DNA of 64,000 nt, taken from assembly GCF_005490785.1 (NCBI RefSeq), contig NZ_CP027295.1, forward strand, positions 620,001 to 684,000, given 5' to 3'. This document shows positions 1 through 13,962 of this stretch, piece by piece (position 1 is the stretch's first letter; each line of letters opens with the position of its first letter). Below the pieces are notes generated by a model. The model was not told the origin of the DNA, made no database searches, and saw nothing but the letters and a program-made list of their open reading frames with translations. The position numbers were made by a program, and so were the translations under genes. The DNA comes from Brachybacterium sp. SGAir0954 (GTDB lineage: Bacteria > Actinomycetota > Actinomycetes > Actinomycetales > Dermabacteraceae).

Positions 1-62
1 CGCTCGTAGTAGAGCCGCTCCGCCGTCGCCAGGATCCTCTCGCGGGCCTCGTCCTCGTCCAT
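1..62 (-). CDS. TetR-family regulator, N-terminus only (runs off window)
   Basis: Only the first 20 codons are inside the window. They read MDEDEARERILATAERLYYE, the start of the first helix of a TetR-type DNA-binding domain. The ATG at 62 fits this frame; an ATG at 70 is in another frame. The gene is divergent from the alpha/beta hydrolase at 158, and two perfect palindromes lie in the gap, so it probably represses that promoter and perhaps its own. The ligand is unknown. The family call rests on a short stretch plus the divergent layout with operators. Confidence 0.7.
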   Translation of the reverse strand, partial: MDEDEARERILATAERLYYE

Positions 63-75
63 CCCGTCATGGTAC

Positions 76-1000
<925 letters not shown>

Positions 1001-1017
1001 GGCACCAGGGACGACGA

Positions 1018-1055
1018 CAGCGGGCGCGCACCCCTCGAGGGGTGCGCGCCCGCTG
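1018..1055. terminator. Bidirectional hairpin terminator
   Basis: A perfect 17-bp stem (1018-1034 with 1039-1055) closes on a TCGA loop between the hydrolase (+) and DUF3566 (-). It lies 18 nt past one stop and 22 nt past the other, so it probably serves both convergent units. There is no long T tract, as is common in high-GC genomes. Confidence 0.8.
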
Positions 1056-1076
1056 CTCTCCGCGCCGGGGCCCGGA

Positions 1077-1634
1077 TCAGTCGTCGGTGAAGGTGAACTT
1101 CAGCCCGCCCAGCAGGGCGGCGACGAGGTTGTACAGGAACGCCAGCAGCGTGCCGAGCGCCGTGATGATCACGACGTTCACCACGGCCACCACGGTCCCG
1201 TAGGAGACGAACTTCGAGAAGCTGAAGAAGTCCATGAACGGCAGCGCGTCACCGCCGTTGAGGTCCTTGCCCAGCTGGTCGATCTGCGCCCACAGGCCGA
1301 TCGCGTCGACGAGGTTCCACAGCAGCACCACGGCCACCACGGTCGCCAGGCCGATCGCGAGCGCGACGAGGAAGGACAGCTTCATCACCGAGAACGGGTC
1401 GATCCGGGCGAGGGTCAGCCGCACACGGCGCGGGCCGCGGCGCTCGGCGTCCCCGGCGGGCTTCTTCACGGGGCTGCGGGAGGCGCCCTTGCCGGCGGAC
1501 CCCCTGCCGCTGCCCAGGCCGGCCTCGGAGGGCGAGGGCGCGCTGCCCGTGCGGGCGGCCTTCCCCTTCTCCTGGAAGGCGGGAAGCGACGAGGTCTCGT
1601 CGGGCGAGGTCCCCTTGGAGGTGCTCGAGGTCAC
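1077..1634 (-). CDS. DUF3566 membrane protein downstream of gyrA
   Basis: The protein has 185 residues. The first ~70 are Ser/Gly/Ala/Lys-rich and probably disordered. The rest is the DUF3566 domain: a segment beginning RVRLTLARIDPFSVMKLSF, a transmembrane helix (LVALAIGLATVVAVVLLWNL), a short loop, then a second helix near the C-terminus. This family sits next to gyrA in many actinobacteria, including mycobacteria, with no proven function. Its start is 3 nt after the gyrA stop, so it is the last gene of the gyrB-gyrA operon. A role at the membrane or division site is only a guess from family context. Confidence 0.88.
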   Translation of the reverse strand: MTSSTSKGTSPDETSSLPAFQEKGKAARTGSAPSPSEAGLGSGRGSAGKGASRSPVKKPAGDAERRGPRRVRLTLARIDPFSVMKLSFLVALAIGLATVVAVVLLWNLVDAIGLWAQIDQLGKDLNGGDALPFMDFFSFSKFVSYGTVVAVVNVVIITALGTLLAFLYNLVAALLGGLKFTFTDD

Positions 1635-1637
1635 GGA

Positions 1638-4490
<2,853 letters not shown>

Positions 4491-4562
4491 GGAAGGCCTT
4501 TCAGCGGTGGCCGGTCAGGGGAGGGACCGCGGGCGCGCGGGGCGCTGCGCCGGGGTCCGGGA

Positions 4563-6710
4563 TCAGATGTCGAGGAAGCGGACGTCCTTCGCGTTCTCCT
4601 GGATGAAGCGACGGCGCGCATCGACGTCGTCACCCATGAGCACGGAGAAGATGGTGTCGGCGTCGGCCGCCTCGTCCACGGTGACCTGCTTGAGGGTGCG
4701 GGAGTCGCGGTCCATGGTGGTGGTCTGCAGCTCCTTCCAGTCCATCTCGCCGAGGCCCTTGTAGCGCTGGATGCCGTTGTCCTTGGGGATCCGCTTGCCG
4801 GCCGCGCGGCCCGTCTCGAGGTTCGCGTTGCGCTCCTCGTCGCTGAACACGTACTCGTGCGGGGCGTTGGACCACTTCAGGCGGTACAGCGGCGGCATCG
4901 CGATGAACACGTGGCCGAGCTCGATGAGCGGGCGCATGTAGCGGAACAGCAGGGTCAGCAGCAGGGTGCAGATGTGCTGGCCGTCGACGTCGGCATCCGC
5001 CATCAGGATGATCTTGTGGTAGCGGAGCTTGGTGGCGTCGAAGTCCTCGCCGATCCCCGTGCCGAAGGCCGTGATCAGCGAACGGACCTCCTGGTTGTCC
5101 AGGGCGCGGTCCAGCCGCGCCTTCTCGACGTTGAGGATCTTGCCGCGGATCGGGAGGATCGCCTGGGTGCGCGGGTCGCGCCCGGAGACGGCGGAGCCTC
5201 CGGCCGAGTCGCCCTCGACGATGAAGATCTCGCACTCCCCGGGGTTGCGGGAGGAGCAGTCACGCAGCTTGCCCGGCATGCCGCCGGTCTCGAGCGGGGA
5301 CTTCCGACGCGTCGCGTCGCGCGCCTTGCGGGCCGCCTCGCGGGCGGCCGCGGCGGCCTGGCCCTTCAGGACGATCGACTTGGCCTCCTGCGGGTGCGAC
5401 ACGAACCAGTCCTGCAGCTGGTCCGTCATGACCTTGACCATGAAGGTGCGGGCCACGGTGTTGCCGAGCTTGGTCTTGGTCTGGCCCTCGAACTGCGGCT
5501 CGCCGAGCTTCACCGAGATCACGGCGGTGAGGCCCTCGCGGATGTCCTCGCCCGTGAGGTTGGCGTCCTTCTCCTTGAGGATGCCCTGCGCCTTGCCGTA
5601 GCGGTTGACGATCGAGGTCAGCGCGCTGCGGAAGCCCTCCTCGTGGGTGCCGCCCTCATGGGTGTTGATCGTGTTGGCGTAGGTGTGCACCGACTCGGAG
5701 TAGGCGGTTGTCCACTGCATGGCGACCTCGACGCTGATCTGCGCCTCGGTGTCCTCGGACTCGAAGGAGACGACGTCGGGGTGGATGACCTCGGCGCGCT
5801 TGGCGGAGTTGATGAACTCGACGTAGTCCTGCAGCCCCCGCTCGTAGCGGTAGGAGACGGTGCGCGGGCCCTTGTCCTTGGCCTCCGTGGCGTCGGGGCC
5901 GTCGATCTCGACGTCGACGAGGTCCGGGTCCTCCTCGGCCTCCGGGGTGCGCTCGTCGGTGAGCGAGATCCGCAGTCCCTTGTTGAGGAACGCCATCTGC
6001 TGGAAGCGCTTGCGGAGCGTCTCGAAGTCGTAGACGGTCTCGTCGAAGATCTCGCCGTCAGCCCAGAAGGTGATCGTGGTGCCGGTCTCCTCGGTCTCCT
6101 CGCCCTTCTCGAGCGGGACCTCGGGCACGCCGCGCGCGTAGGACTGGCGCCAGACGTGGCCGTCGCGACGGATCTCCACCGCCATGCGGGTCGAGAGCGC
6201 GTTGACGACGGAGGAGCCCACGCCGTGCAGGCCGCCGGAGACGGCGTAGCCGCCCCCGCCGAACTTGCCGCCCGCGTGGAGGACGGTGAGCACCAGCTCG
6301 ACGGCCGGCTTGCCCTCGGTGGGGTGCATCGCGACCGGGATGCCGCGGGCGTGGTCGACGACGCGGACGCCGCCGTCCTCGAGCAGCGTGACCTCGATCG
6401 AGTCGCCGTGGCCGGCCATGGCCTCGTCCACGGAGTTGTCGACGATCTCCTGCACCATGTGGTGGAGGCCGCGCTCACCGGTGGAGCCGATGTACATGCC
6501 AGGGCGCTTGCGCACCGCCTCGAGGCCCTCGAGGACGGTGATGTCCGAGGCGTCGTAGTGGGTGGGCGCGTGCGCCGCGACCTCACCTGCGGAGAGCGTC
6601 ACCTCCGGTCCCGGGGTGCCGGAGGCGGGTGCGCCTCCTGCGGTGTCTCCGGGGACGGTGCCCTCGGGGCCGGCTGCCTGCTCGGCCGTGCTGTGGTCGC
6701 TCTCGCTCAC
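4563..6710 (-). CDS. gyrB: DNA gyrase subunit B
   Basis: GyrB is the ATPase subunit of gyrase. The GHKL ATP site includes [10 protein letters not shown] and [14 protein letters not shown]; the Toprim domain shows EGDSAGGS and the metal-binding DADVDG. I chose the GTG at 6710 (protein [11 protein letters not shown]...), 715 residues, because GAGGAG lies 9 nt upstream. The frame stays open further upstream, but those residues look like untranslated leader. About 50 N-terminal residues precede the conserved [20 protein letters not shown]. It is the first gene of gyrB-gyrA-DUF3566. Confidence 0.96.
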   Translation of the reverse strand: MSESDHSTAEQAAGPEGTVPGDTAGGAPASGTPGPEVTLSAGEVAAHAPTHYDASDITVLEGLEAVRKRPGMYIGSTGERGLHHMVQEIVDNSVDEAMAGHGDSIEVTLLEDGGVRVVDHARGIPVAMHPTEGKPAVELVLTVLHAGGKFGGGGYAVSGGLHGVGSSVVNALSTRMAVEIRRDGHVWRQSYARGVPEVPLEKGEETEETGTTITFWADGEIFDETVYDFETLRKRFQQMAFLNKGLRISLTDERTPEAEEDPDLVDVEIDGPDATEAKDKGPRTVSYRYERGLQDYVEFINSAKRAEVIHPDVVSFESEDTEAQISVEVAMQWTTAYSESVHTYANTINTHEGGTHEEGFRSALTSIVNRYGKAQGILKEKDANLTGEDIREGLTAVISVKLGEPQFEGQTKTKLGNTVARTFMVKVMTDQLQDWFVSHPQEAKSIVLKGQAAAAAREAARKARDATRRKSPLETGGMPGKLRDCSSRNPGECEIFIVEGDSAGGSAVSGRDPRTQAILPIRGKILNVEKARLDRALDNQEVRSLITAFGTGIGEDFDATKLRYHKIILMADADVDGQHICTLLLTLLFRYMRPLIELGHVFIAMPPLYRLKWSNAPHEYVFSDEERNANLETGRAAGKRIPKDNGIQRYKGLGEMDWKELQTTTMDRDSRTLKQVTVDEAADADTIFSVLMGDDVDARRRFIQENAKDVRFLDI

Positions 6711-7166
6711 CTGTTGCTGCTCCTCGCGATCTGGGACCCCCGGCGGGTGGAGCTCCGGGGGCGGGCGGTCCGGCGTGACCGACGATCGGCACCTCCGCAC
6801 GGCGACGGCCCATGATGGTGGCGCGCGCACGCGCGCGAGCACCGCGGGCCGCGGTGGCGGGATGCCGGCCGCATCCGGTCCCCTCGCGAGGGCCGGAGGC
6901 TCGGGCGGCGGCAGGCGCGCACCGGGCTCCCGGGCGTCGCCGGCGACCGTCGGCCGGACCTCGCCCAGTCTACCGGACGGGGGCGGTGCACAGCCGCAGG
7001 AACACCCTGGAGCTGTGGACGACGCAACGCCCAGATCCCCTCAGGCGGTGCATGACGGCCGCTGGGACCGTCCCGCAGGGGTGAGGACGAGGGCCCGTAC
7101 CCCTCCCGGGGTGCTGACGCGGCAGCGGGGCGCCTGCGGGGACGGCTCCCTCCCCGCGGACGGGGC
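6711..7166 (-). promoter_or_regulatory. gyrB upstream region with likely promoter
   Basis: This 456-bp gap has no convincing gene. On the minus strand TAGACT (revcomp of 6967-6972) is a good -10 element and would give gyrB a leader of about 250 nt. One isolated DnaA-box-like TGTGGACGA lies at 7014-7022. A GC-rich hairpin (CCCCG/CGGGG around 7152-7165) sits at the end of the dciA-recF-dnaN unit and may terminate it. I see no known riboswitch. Confidence 0.45.
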
Positions 7167-7979
7167 TCAGCCGTAGGTGTCCCGCGGGCCCCTCCACTGG
7201 ACGGTGCGGCGCCCCTTCTTCCAGCTGCGCTCCGCCGCCGCGGGGCCGGTCACGCGCAGCTCGGAGACCACGTGCGCACCCACGTGCTCCTCGATCGAGG
7301 TGATCAGCTGCGGGGTGAGCATGCGCATCTGCGCCGCCCACGCGGAGGAGCTCGCGCTCACCACGAGCACGCCCTCCTCGAAGGAGACGGGCCGGCAGTG
7401 GGTCGCGACGCGCTCGCCCACGATCTCGTCCCACTCCTCGAGCACACGGCCCGTGCTCATCCCCGCGTTCCAGCCCAGGTTCCCGAGCACCTTGCGCAGC
7501 ACCGACTCGATGCCCTGCGGGTCGCGCGGGTCGGGGCGTGCTCCCGAGTAGCCGGGTGAGCGGCCCGAGCGGTCGCGGGCGTCCCGCGCCTGGGTCTTGG
7601 CGGAGATCGGGAAGAGACCGCGGTCGCGCGCGGCGGCGCGGGAGCGGTTCACGGCGCGGCGCGCGAGCTCGAAGGGATCGTCCGGCCGCGGCAGCGGCGG
7701 CGGGTCCACCTCCTCCTCGGCGACGGGGGACGGCTCGGCGTCGTCCCGTGCCTCCGCCCACGGCTCCGGGTCGCGGTGCGCGCTCGGTGCGGAGCCACGC
7801 GCGCCCCGCGACGGGGAGCGGCGGTCACCCGTGGTCCGTGCGGGGGTCGCGACGGGCTCGGTTCCCGGCTCCGGCTCGGGCTCCGGTGCCGCGGCAGGGG
7901 TCCCGGACCAGGTCGAGAGGTCGTAGGGGTTCGCGAGCCGCGGTCGCCGCGGTCCGTGCGCGGGCGGCCGCCCGCTCAT
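7167..7979 (-). CDS. dciA: DciA/DUF721 replicative helicase-loader family protein
   Basis: This 270-residue protein has a long Pro/Glu/Arg-rich N-terminal half (to about residue 140) and a C-terminal DUF721 domain, seen in LGWNAGMSTGRVLEEWDEIVGERVATHCRP (split here as LGWNAGMSTGRVLEEW and DEIVGERVATHC) followed by LVVSASSSAWAAQMRML. DUF721 proteins such as DciA work with the DnaB helicase in bacteria without DnaC/DnaI. Its ATG overlaps the recF stop by 4 bp (ATGA), indicating translational coupling. Its place next to recF-dnaN-dnaA is typical of Actinomycetota. Confidence 0.85.
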   Translation of the reverse strand: MSGRPPAHGPRRPRLANPYDLSTWSGTPAAAPEPEPEPGTEPVATPARTTGDRRSPSRGARGSAPSAHRDPEPWAEARDDAEPSPVAEEEVDPPPLPRPDDPFELARRAVNRSRAAARDRGLFPISAKTQARDARDRSGRSPGYSGARPDPRDPQGIESVLRKVLGNLGWNAGMSTGRVLEEWDEIVGERVATHCRPVSFEEGVLVVSASSSAWAAQMRMLTPQLITSIEEHVGAHVVSELRVTGPAAAERSWKKGRRTVQWRGPRDTYG

Positions 7980-9247
7980 GGCGCGGTGCCCCGCGCCGTG
8001 CCGTCACCCCGCGGGACCGCATGCCCGAGGGTCACGTCCACGAGCTGGATCGACCCCTCGAGCGAGGCGGGGATGTCGCTGTCGTTCGCAGTCGTGATGA
8101 GCACCTGCGAGGCGCCCGTGACGATGCGGCCCAGACGCTCCCGACGGTGCACGTCGAGCTCGCTGAAGACGTCGTCGAGCACGAGGATCGGCTCCCCGTC
8201 CCCGAGGTCCCCCTCCTCCAGGCGCAGCAGGTCGTAGCTGGCCAGGCGCAGGGCGAGCGCGAGGGACCAGGACTCGCCGTGGCTCGCGTAGCCCTTCGCG
8301 GGGAAGTCGTGGAGACGGATCTCGAGGTCGTCGCGATGCGGTCCGGTCAGGGTGACGCCGCGGTCGATCTCCTCGTCGTGCCGGGCGGCGATCAGGGCCA
8401 GCAGCGCGTCATGGATCTGCGCGGTCGGCGGCAGCTCACCGGGGGCCGCGCCCAGCTCGTCGAGCACGGCGGAGCGATAGGCGACGTCCGCCGGGGAGCT
8501 CACCTCGCCGCGCTGCGCGGGAGGGAGGTCGAGCGCGGAGTCGGCGCCCTCGTCAGTCGCGACCCGCAGGTAGGAGTAGCCGAGGTGAGGGCGGAGGCGG
8601 TTCACGAGGTGCAGGCGCGCGCGCAGCAGCTCCGCACCGTGGCGGGCGAGCTGCTGGTCCCACACCTCGAGGGTGCTCGCCGCGGACTCGGCCGGGTCCA
8701 GCCCTCCCACGCTGCGACCGCTGCCGCCGCGGCGCATCGAGCGCATCTGCTTGAGCAGGTTCGAGCGCTGCTTGAGCACGCGGTCGTAATCCGCCTTGAC
8801 CGAGGCGTAGCGGGGCGCGATGACGAAGAGCAGCTCGTCGAGGAAGCGTCGCCGGCCCTCGGGATCGCCCTTGACCAGGCCCAGGTCCTCGGGGGCGAAG
8901 AGCACGGCGCGCACCTCGCCCAGGAGGTCACGCAGACGCGAGACGTTCTGCCCCTGCAGTCGGGCGCGGTTCGCGCGGCCCGGCGTGATCTCGAGGTCCA
9001 CCTGGAGCGGTCGCCCCGCGCGCACGAACGAGGCGCGGACGATCGCGGTGGAGGAGCCGCGGTGCACGAGGGCCGCGTCGTGGGGGACGCGGTGGCTCGA
9101 GAGCGTCGCGAGGTACCACAGCGCCTCGACGACATTGGTCTTGCCCTGGCCGTTCCGGCCCACGAGCACGGTGATGCCGGGGCGAACGGGCAGGTCGAGA
9201 TGGGGGTACGAGCGGAAGTCGGTGAGCTCGAGGGAGGTCAGCTGCAC
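7976..9247 (-). CDS. recF: DNA replication and repair protein RecF
   Basis: RecF is an SMC-like ATPase that helps load RecA at single-strand gaps. The start is canonical (MQLTSLELTDFRSYPHL), with Walker A GRNGQGKTN at about residue 30 and Walker B LVLDDVFSELD near the C-terminus. Length (423) is slightly above the usual 360-400; the extra residues are a C-terminal tail. It lies 19 bp after dnaN and overlaps dciA. Confidence 0.95.
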   Translation of the reverse strand: MQLTSLELTDFRSYPHLDLPVRPGITVLVGRNGQGKTNVVEALWYLATLSSHRVPHDAALVHRGSSTAIVRASFVRAGRPLQVDLEITPGRANRARLQGQNVSRLRDLLGEVRAVLFAPEDLGLVKGDPEGRRRFLDELLFVIAPRYASVKADYDRVLKQRSNLLKQMRSMRRGGSGRSVGGLDPAESAASTLEVWDQQLARHGAELLRARLHLVNRLRPHLGYSYLRVATDEGADSALDLPPAQRGEVSSPADVAYRSAVLDELGAAPGELPPTAQIHDALLALIAARHDEEIDRGVTLTGPHRDDLEIRLHDFPAKGYASHGESWSLALALRLASYDLLRLEEGDLGDGEPILVLDDVFSELDVHRRERLGRIVTGASQVLITTANDSDIPASLEGSIQLVDVTLGHAVPRGDGTARGTAP

Positions 9248-9266
9248 GGAGGGAAGTCTCCCTCCC

Positions 9267-10391
9267 TCAGATCCGCATCGGCATGATCAGGTACCGGTAC
9301 GAGGTGTCCGGGGTGCCCTCGAGGGACTCCTGGCCGCACATGACGGACGGCTTGATCGAGTCGGTGAAGGTGAGCCGGGCGAAGTCCTTGCCCAGCGCGC
9401 CGAGGCCGTCGAGCAGGAAGCCGGAGTTGAAGCCCACGACGAGGTCCTCGCCCTCGAGCTGCGCCTCGAGCACCTCGCTGGCCTGGGCGTCGTCACCGGC
9501 GCCGGCCTCAAGGGCGACCTGCCCCTCGGTGAAGGACAGCCGCACGGGGGTGTTGCGCTCGGCGACGAGGGAGACGCGCTTGACCGCGTCGATCAGGGCG
9601 GCGGTGGAGACGACGGCGGTGATCGCGGTGGTCTCGGGGAACAGCCGGCGCACGGGCGGGTACTCGCCGTCCACGAGGGTCGACGTGGTGCGGCGACCGC
9701 CGGCCTCGAAGCCGATGAGGTTCGCGGAGGACTCCTGCGCGAGAGCGATCTCGACGCTGCCGCCGGTGGAGAGCGAGCGGGCGACCTCGTGGAGGGTGCG
9801 GCCGCGCACCAGGGCGGTGTGCTCGGTGCCGGGGGTGTCCGGGTTCCAGGTCAGCTCGCGCAGCGCGAGGCGGTAGCGGTCGGTCGCCATGAGCGTCATG
9901 GTCTCGCCGCTGGTCTCGACCTTCACGCCGGTCAGCAGGGGCAGGGTGTCGTCCTTCGAGGCGGCGACGGTGACCTGCGAGATCGCCTCGGAGAAGACGT
10001 CCGCGGGCACGGAGCCGGCGCGGTCGGGCATCGCCGGCAGCTGCGGGTACTCCTCGACGGGGAGGGTCGCGAGGGCGAAGCGCGCCGATCCGCAGCGGAC
10101 CTGGAGCTTCGTCCCCTCGAGGGCGACGCTCACGTTCTTGTTCGGGAGGGCGCGGACGATGTCGGAGAGCATGCGGCCCTGGACGAGCACCTCACCGGGC
10201 TGCTCCACCTCGGCGTCGAGCGAGATCTGCGCGCTGACCTCGTAGTCGAAGGTCGAGAGCTGCAGCTGGCCGGCGGCATCGGCCACGATCCGCACACCCT
10301 GCAGGATCGGCATCGCCGGGCGGACGGGGAGGGTGCGGGTGGCCCAGGTGACGGCGTCCCCGAGGACGCCGCGGTCGAGGTGGAACTTCAC
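9267..10391 (-). CDS. dnaN: DNA polymerase III beta sliding clamp
   Basis: This 374-residue beta clamp starts at GTG 10391 (VKFHLDRGVLGDAVTW). GAAGGAG lies 8 nt upstream, which decides this start over the longer open frame. The three-domain clamp is recognisable through RPAMPILQGV, LATLPVEEYPQLP, TDRYRLALREL and the typical C-terminus YLIMPMRI. It encircles DNA and holds the polymerase on it. It is followed by recF in the same unit and preceded by the DnaA-box-rich gap. Confidence 0.97.
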   Translation of the reverse strand: MKFHLDRGVLGDAVTWATRTLPVRPAMPILQGVRIVADAAGQLQLSTFDYEVSAQISLDAEVEQPGEVLVQGRMLSDIVRALPNKNVSVALEGTKLQVRCGSARFALATLPVEEYPQLPAMPDRAGSVPADVFSEAISQVTVAASKDDTLPLLTGVKVETSGETMTLMATDRYRLALRELTWNPDTPGTEHTALVRGRTLHEVARSLSTGGSVEIALAQESSANLIGFEAGGRRTTSTLVDGEYPPVRRLFPETTAITAVVSTAALIDAVKRVSLVAERNTPVRLSFTEGQVALEAGAGDDAQASEVLEAQLEGEDLVVGFNSGFLLDGLGALGKDFARLTFTDSIKPSVMCGQESLEGTPDTSYRYLIMPMRI

Positions 10392-10938
10392 CGTTGCCAC
10401 TCCTTCGCAGTGGTCGATCGTCAGAACGGGGCCCAGCGTATCGGTAACTCCGCGCTCCCGACGACGCACCGGCGAGGATCCTTGACATCCGCGCTCGCGC
10501 TGATGCGGCGAACCGCCCACGCTCGCACCTTCTTCGTCCTTGCCGCCCTCCCCGCGCCCCGCGATCACCGCCGCCGGAACACACGTCCCGGCAGCGCCCC
10601 CTCATCCACATCCCCATCGAGCGAAAGAACTACAGACCTCTTCTTCACGGCTGTGGATCCGGTGGACAACCCCCGTCCGTGCAGGTCGTACGCGGAACAT
10701 GTCATCCCCTCGATCTGTGGAGACGTCGATCCTCGACGTGGGCGGAGTGTGCACACCCTCCGCTCATCGCCGGATTCCTGTCATTCATCCGTGCACATCG
10801 GCTCCTGCGGGAACATCCGTCGATCCACACTGTCCACAGAGTTGTCCACATTGGGGACGACAGGGACTCGCGGAGACCTGTCATCTCCCGCTCCTCGCGC
10901 AGGTCGCAGCGCTGCTGCGGCCCGATCCGCGGGACCCC
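10392..10938. other. oriC: dnaN-dnaA intergenic region, candidate oriC
   Basis: This 547-bp gap has no gene but holds DnaA boxes. Three lie in tandem: CGATCCACA (10821-10829), CTGTCCACA (10830-10838) and a perfect TTGTCCACA (10842-10850). Opposite-strand boxes are TGTGGATCC (10652-10660), GGTGGACAA (10661-10669) and TGTGGAGAC (10716-10724). The dnaA-dnaN gap is the usual oriC site in actinobacteria. No AT-rich unwinding element is obvious by eye, and further box clusters lie elsewhere in the window, so the call is likely but not proven. Confidence 0.65.
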
Positions 10939-12642
10939 TCAGGAGCGCGAGGCGGAGTTCGAGCTCTTGATCTTCGCGGTGAGCTCGGTGACCTGGTTGA
11001 AGATCGCGCGTCGCTCCTTCATGAGCTCCGAGATCTTCTTGTTGGCGTGCATCACGGTCGTGTGATCACGGCCGCCGAACTCCTCGCCGATCCGGATCAG
11101 CGGCATGTCCGTGAGCTCCCGGCACAGGTACATCGCGATCTGCCGTGCCGAGACGAGCCGGCGGCTGCGGCCGGTGCCCACGATCTCCTCGACGGAGAGC
11201 CCGAAGTACGTGGCCGTCTGCGCGATGATCGTCGAGGCCGTGATCTGGGTGCCGTCGTCGTGGGAGAGCAGGTCCTTGAGGACGCTCGCGGCGAGGGTGA
11301 CGTCCATCGGCTGCCGGGAGAGCGAGTGCAGCGCCTGCACGCGGATCAGGGCCCCCTCGAGCTCGCGGATGTTCGTCGCGATGTGGGAGGCGATGTACTC
11401 CAGGACGTCGTGCGGGACCTCGCCCGTGTTCTCCTGCGCGACCTTCTTGCGGAGGATCGCGATGCGGGTCTCGAGGTCCGGCGGCTGCACGTCGGTCATG
11501 AGCCCCATCTCGAAGCGGGAGCGCATGCGGTCCTCGAAGCCCCCGAGCTCCTTGGGAGGGAGGTCCGAGGTGATGACGATCTGCTTGTCCGTGTTGTGCA
11601 GCGAGTTGAACGTGTGGAAGAAGGCCTCCATCGTCTCCGGGGCCCGCTGCAGGAACTGGATGTCGTCGATGAGCAGGATGTCGATGTCCCGGTACCGCCG
11701 CTGGAACTCCTGCGCCTTGCCGAACTGGCCGGACTGCACGGAGTTGATGAAGTCGTTGGTGAACTCCTCGGAGTTCACGTACCGCACGACGACGTCCGGG
11801 TAGAGGCTCTTGGCGTAGTGGCCCACCGCGTGCAGCAGGTGCGTCTTTCCCAGCCCCGAGCCGCCGTAGATGAACAGCGGGTTGTAGGCCTTCGCGGGGG
11901 TCTCCGCGACGGCGGAGGCCGCGGCCTGCGCGAAGCGGTTCGAGGAGCCGATGACGAAGGTGTCGAAGGTGTACTTGGCGTTGAGCCGTGAGTCCTCGCC
12001 GAGGGTCGAGCCGCCCGGGTCCACCGGACGGGGTCGGCGCGGGGCCGGCATCGGGGAGGGGGCGGAGGCGCCCGAGTAGCCCGTGTAGGGGGAGGTCTCG
12101 GAGAAGCCGCGACCGGCCTCGGCGACGTCCGCCGGGGCGATCGCGCCGTCGGCCTCGGCGCTCGTGGAGGCGGCGCTCGAGGAGGACGGCGTGACGGGGA
12201 GCACGGCGCGGGCGCCGTCGCGCCCGTCGGGCCGGACGGACCCGTTCGCGCGGAACGGGGCCTCGCGGTGGACCTCCGCCGCAGCGCTGTCCACAGAGTT
12301 GTCCACATCCTGTGCATTCCGCGGGGCGGAACCCGAGGTCGCGGCGGGGGGACGTGCCGGCTCGTCGTCGTCCTCGAGCATGAGCGACTCGTCGACCGTG
12401 ACGGCGAAGCGGGTCTCGCGTCCGGTCGCCTCCCGCAGCGCGTCCTTCAGGGCGCCCGCGATGCGGTTCTCGAAGAGCTCCTTCGCCGAGGTGTTCGGCG
12501 CTGCGAGCAGGGCGGTGTCCGCCACGACGGCCATCAGACGGGACAGGCTGAGCATCGCGAACGCGCGCGTGGAGACGGCGCTGTCCTGGCGCAGGGTCGC
12601 CAGGGTGCGATCCCAGATCGCATCGGGCTGCGCGTCGTTCAT
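10939..12642 (-). CDS. dnaA: Chromosomal replication initiator DnaA
   Basis: DnaA opens the origin. Domain III shows Walker [11 protein letters not shown] and Walker [10 protein letters not shown]; domain IV has the box-binding signature [15 protein letters not shown]. The domain II linker is long and Pro/Ser/Ala-rich. I chose ATG 12642 ([14 protein letters not shown]) because GGAG lies 6 nt upstream; in-frame ATGs at 12654 and 12699 lack a clear ribosome site, giving 567 residues for my choice. A pair of perfectly spaced DnaA boxes lies inside the gene (12287-12307), and four more boxes lie at 12677-12731, suggesting self-regulation. Confidence 0.95.
   Translation of the reverse strand: MNDAQPDAIWDRTLATLRQDSAVSTRAFAMLSLSRLMAVVADTALLAAPNTSAKELFENRIAGALKDALREATGRETRFAVTVDESLMLEDDDEPARPPAATSGSAPRNAQDVDNSVDSAAAEVHREAPFRANGSVRPDGRDGARAVLPVTPSSSSAASTSAEADGAIAPADVAEAGRGFSETSPYTGYSGASAPSPMPAPRRPRPVDPGGSTLGEDSRLNAKYTFDTFVIGSSNRFAQAAASAVAETPAKAYNPLFIYGGSGLGKTHLLHAVGHYAKSLYPDVVVRYVNSEEFTNDFINSVQSGQFGKAQEFQRRYRDIDILLIDDIQFLQRAPETMEAFFHTFNSLHNTDKQIVITSDLPPKELGGFEDRMRSRFEMGLMTDVQPPDLETRIAILRKKVAQENTGEVPHDVLEYIASHIATNIRELEGALIRVQALHSLSRQPMDVTLAASVLKDLLSHDDGTQITASTIIAQTATYFGLSVEEIVGTGRSRRLVSARQIAMYLCRELTDMPLIRIGEEFGGRDHTTVMHANKKISELMKERRAIFNQVTELTAKIKSSNSASRS
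12287..12307 (+). repeat. Paired DnaA boxes inside dnaA
   Basis: CTGTCCACA (12287-12295) and TTGTCCACA (12299-12307) are separated by GAG. Exactly the same pair with the same spacer lies at 10830-10850. It falls in the linker-encoding part of dnaA, where codon constraint is weak. Confidence 0.7.
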
Positions 12643-12676
12643 CTCGGTCTCCATCGCGGGGCGGGTGTCGGGGTAG

Positions 12677-12731
12677 TTTTCCACAGGTTCCCCGTCCATT
12701 GTGGACCGGGACTGTGGAGAACTGTGGATCC
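12677..12731. promoter_or_regulatory. DnaA-box cluster upstream of dnaA
   Basis: Four DnaA-like boxes: TTTTCCACA (12677-12685), TGTGGACCG (12700-12708), TGTGGAGAA (12713-12721) and TGTGGATCC (12723-12731). They cover the dnaA leader/promoter and fit autoregulation. The rest of the dnaA-rpmH gap (to 13042) shows no gene. Confidence 0.6.
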
Positions 12732-13042
12732 TCGGGACCCCTCACGAGGGAGAGGTGCGCCACGAGCGACACGTGAGAATCGGGCCACACCGGGCGCCCC
12801 GGCGCCTAGGATCCGTTGACCCCCTGTGCACCCGCCCCTAAACTCGTGCAGTCAGCGCTGCGCGTCGGCCCGACGGTTCCCCGGTCCCCTCCGGACCCGC
12901 CGTCGGACCGTGTGAATCGTCCGCCGGTCGGTCCTTCCCCCGGCTCACGTCCTGCCTCCCCGGCAGGAGAACCGATCCGTCCGTGCAGCGGACCACACGC
13001 CACCGTGAGGGGCACGTCAGTGCCCACGACCGAGGAGAACCG

Positions 13043-13180
13043 ATGTCCAAGCGCACGTTCCAGCCGAACAACCGCCGCCGCGCCAAGAAGCACGGCTTCC
13101 GCGCCCGCATGCGCACCCGCGCCGGCCGCGCCATCGTCAACGCCCGCCGCGCCAAGGGCCGCTCCGAGCTCTCCGCCTGA
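13043..13180 (+). CDS. rpmH: 50S ribosomal protein L34
   Basis: This 45-residue, extremely basic protein has the signature [18 protein letters not shown] and a conserved [18 protein letters not shown] end. L34 is part of the large subunit. The start at 13043 follows GAGGAG (about 6 nt). It is divergent from dnaA and heads the plus-strand arm, with rnpA 26 bp downstream. Confidence 0.98.
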   Translation: MSKRTFQPNNRRRAKKHGFRARMRTRAGRAIVNARRAKGRSELSA

Positions 13181-13206
13181 GGCTCGGCGACCGCGAGCGG
13201 GTTCCC

Positions 13207-13593
13207 GTGGCCGGCTCGACCTGGTCCCGGCACCGCCTGCGCTCCTCCGACGACTTCAGCGCCGTCACCCGAGGAGGCGTCCGCAGCGCCCGATCCCACG
13301 TGGTCGTGCATCTCGCCCTGCTGGAGCAGGGCGATGATGCACCCCGCGTGGGTTTCGTCGTGTCCAAGAAGGTCGGCAACTCGGTGATCCGCCACCGGGT
13401 GGCCCGCCGCTTCCGGGAGATCGTCCGCCATCACCTCGCGGAGTTCCCGACCGGGTCGACCGCCGTGCTGCGAGCCCTGCCCGGGATCGAGCAGATCCCG
13501 TTCACGGACCTCGAGGACGAGGTCCTGGGGGCGCTCGGGACCGCGACCCGCAAGCTCGAGAAGCGTCGCGCCGCAGCGTCGAGCGCGTCATGA
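13207..13593 (+). CDS. rnpA: Ribonuclease P protein component
   Basis: RnpA is the protein subunit that helps RNase P RNA trim tRNA 5' ends. The 128-residue protein starts GTG ([20 protein letters not shown]) and contains the RNA-binding motif [19 protein letters not shown]. It overlaps yidD by 4 bp (ATGA). The last residues are Lys/Arg/Ala-rich. Confidence 0.95.
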   Translation: MAGSTWSRHRLRSSDDFSAVTRGGVRSARSHVVVHLALLEQGDDAPRVGFVVSKKVGNSVIRHRVARRFREIVRHHLAEFPTGSTAVLRALPGIEQIPFTDLEDEVLGALGTATRKLEKRRAAASSAS

Positions 13594-13925
13594 GCGCCCT
13601 GCGCGCGATCGCCCGGGCGCCGCGACGGCTGCTCATACTGCCGGTGCGCGCCTACCAGGTGGGGATCTCGCCCTACACCCCTCCGGCCTGCCGGTACTCC
13701 CCGGTGTGCTCGCAGTACGGCATCGAGGCCCTGCACGTGCACGGCGCCGTCAAGGGGACCCTGCTGACCACGTACCGGATCCTGCGGTGCAACCCCCTCA
13801 CCCGAGGGGGGCACGATCCGGTGCCCGCCCCGGGCATGTGGAGCAATCCACGCCGTCTACGGCGCCCTGCCGCCGAGGGCCTACCCTTGTCCGAGACTCC
13901 CGACCACAGCCGTCACATCGCATGA
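13590..13925 (+). CDS. yidD: Membrane protein insertion efficiency factor YidD
   Basis: The 111-residue protein carries the YidD core: [31 protein letters not shown] and [16 protein letters not shown]. YidD is thought to assist YidC-mediated membrane insertion. The two conserved cysteines are present. It overlaps rnpA and lies 37 bp before yidC, as in most bacteria. Confidence 0.94.
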   Translation: MSALRAIARAPRRLLILPVRAYQVGISPYTPPACRYSPVCSQYGIEALHVHGAVKGTLLTTYRILRCNPLTRGGHDPVPAPGMWSNPRRLRRPAAEGLPLSETPDHSRHIA

Positions 13926-13962
13926 ACGACATGCGCATCCGGGCGGCAGGAAGACCAGGCCG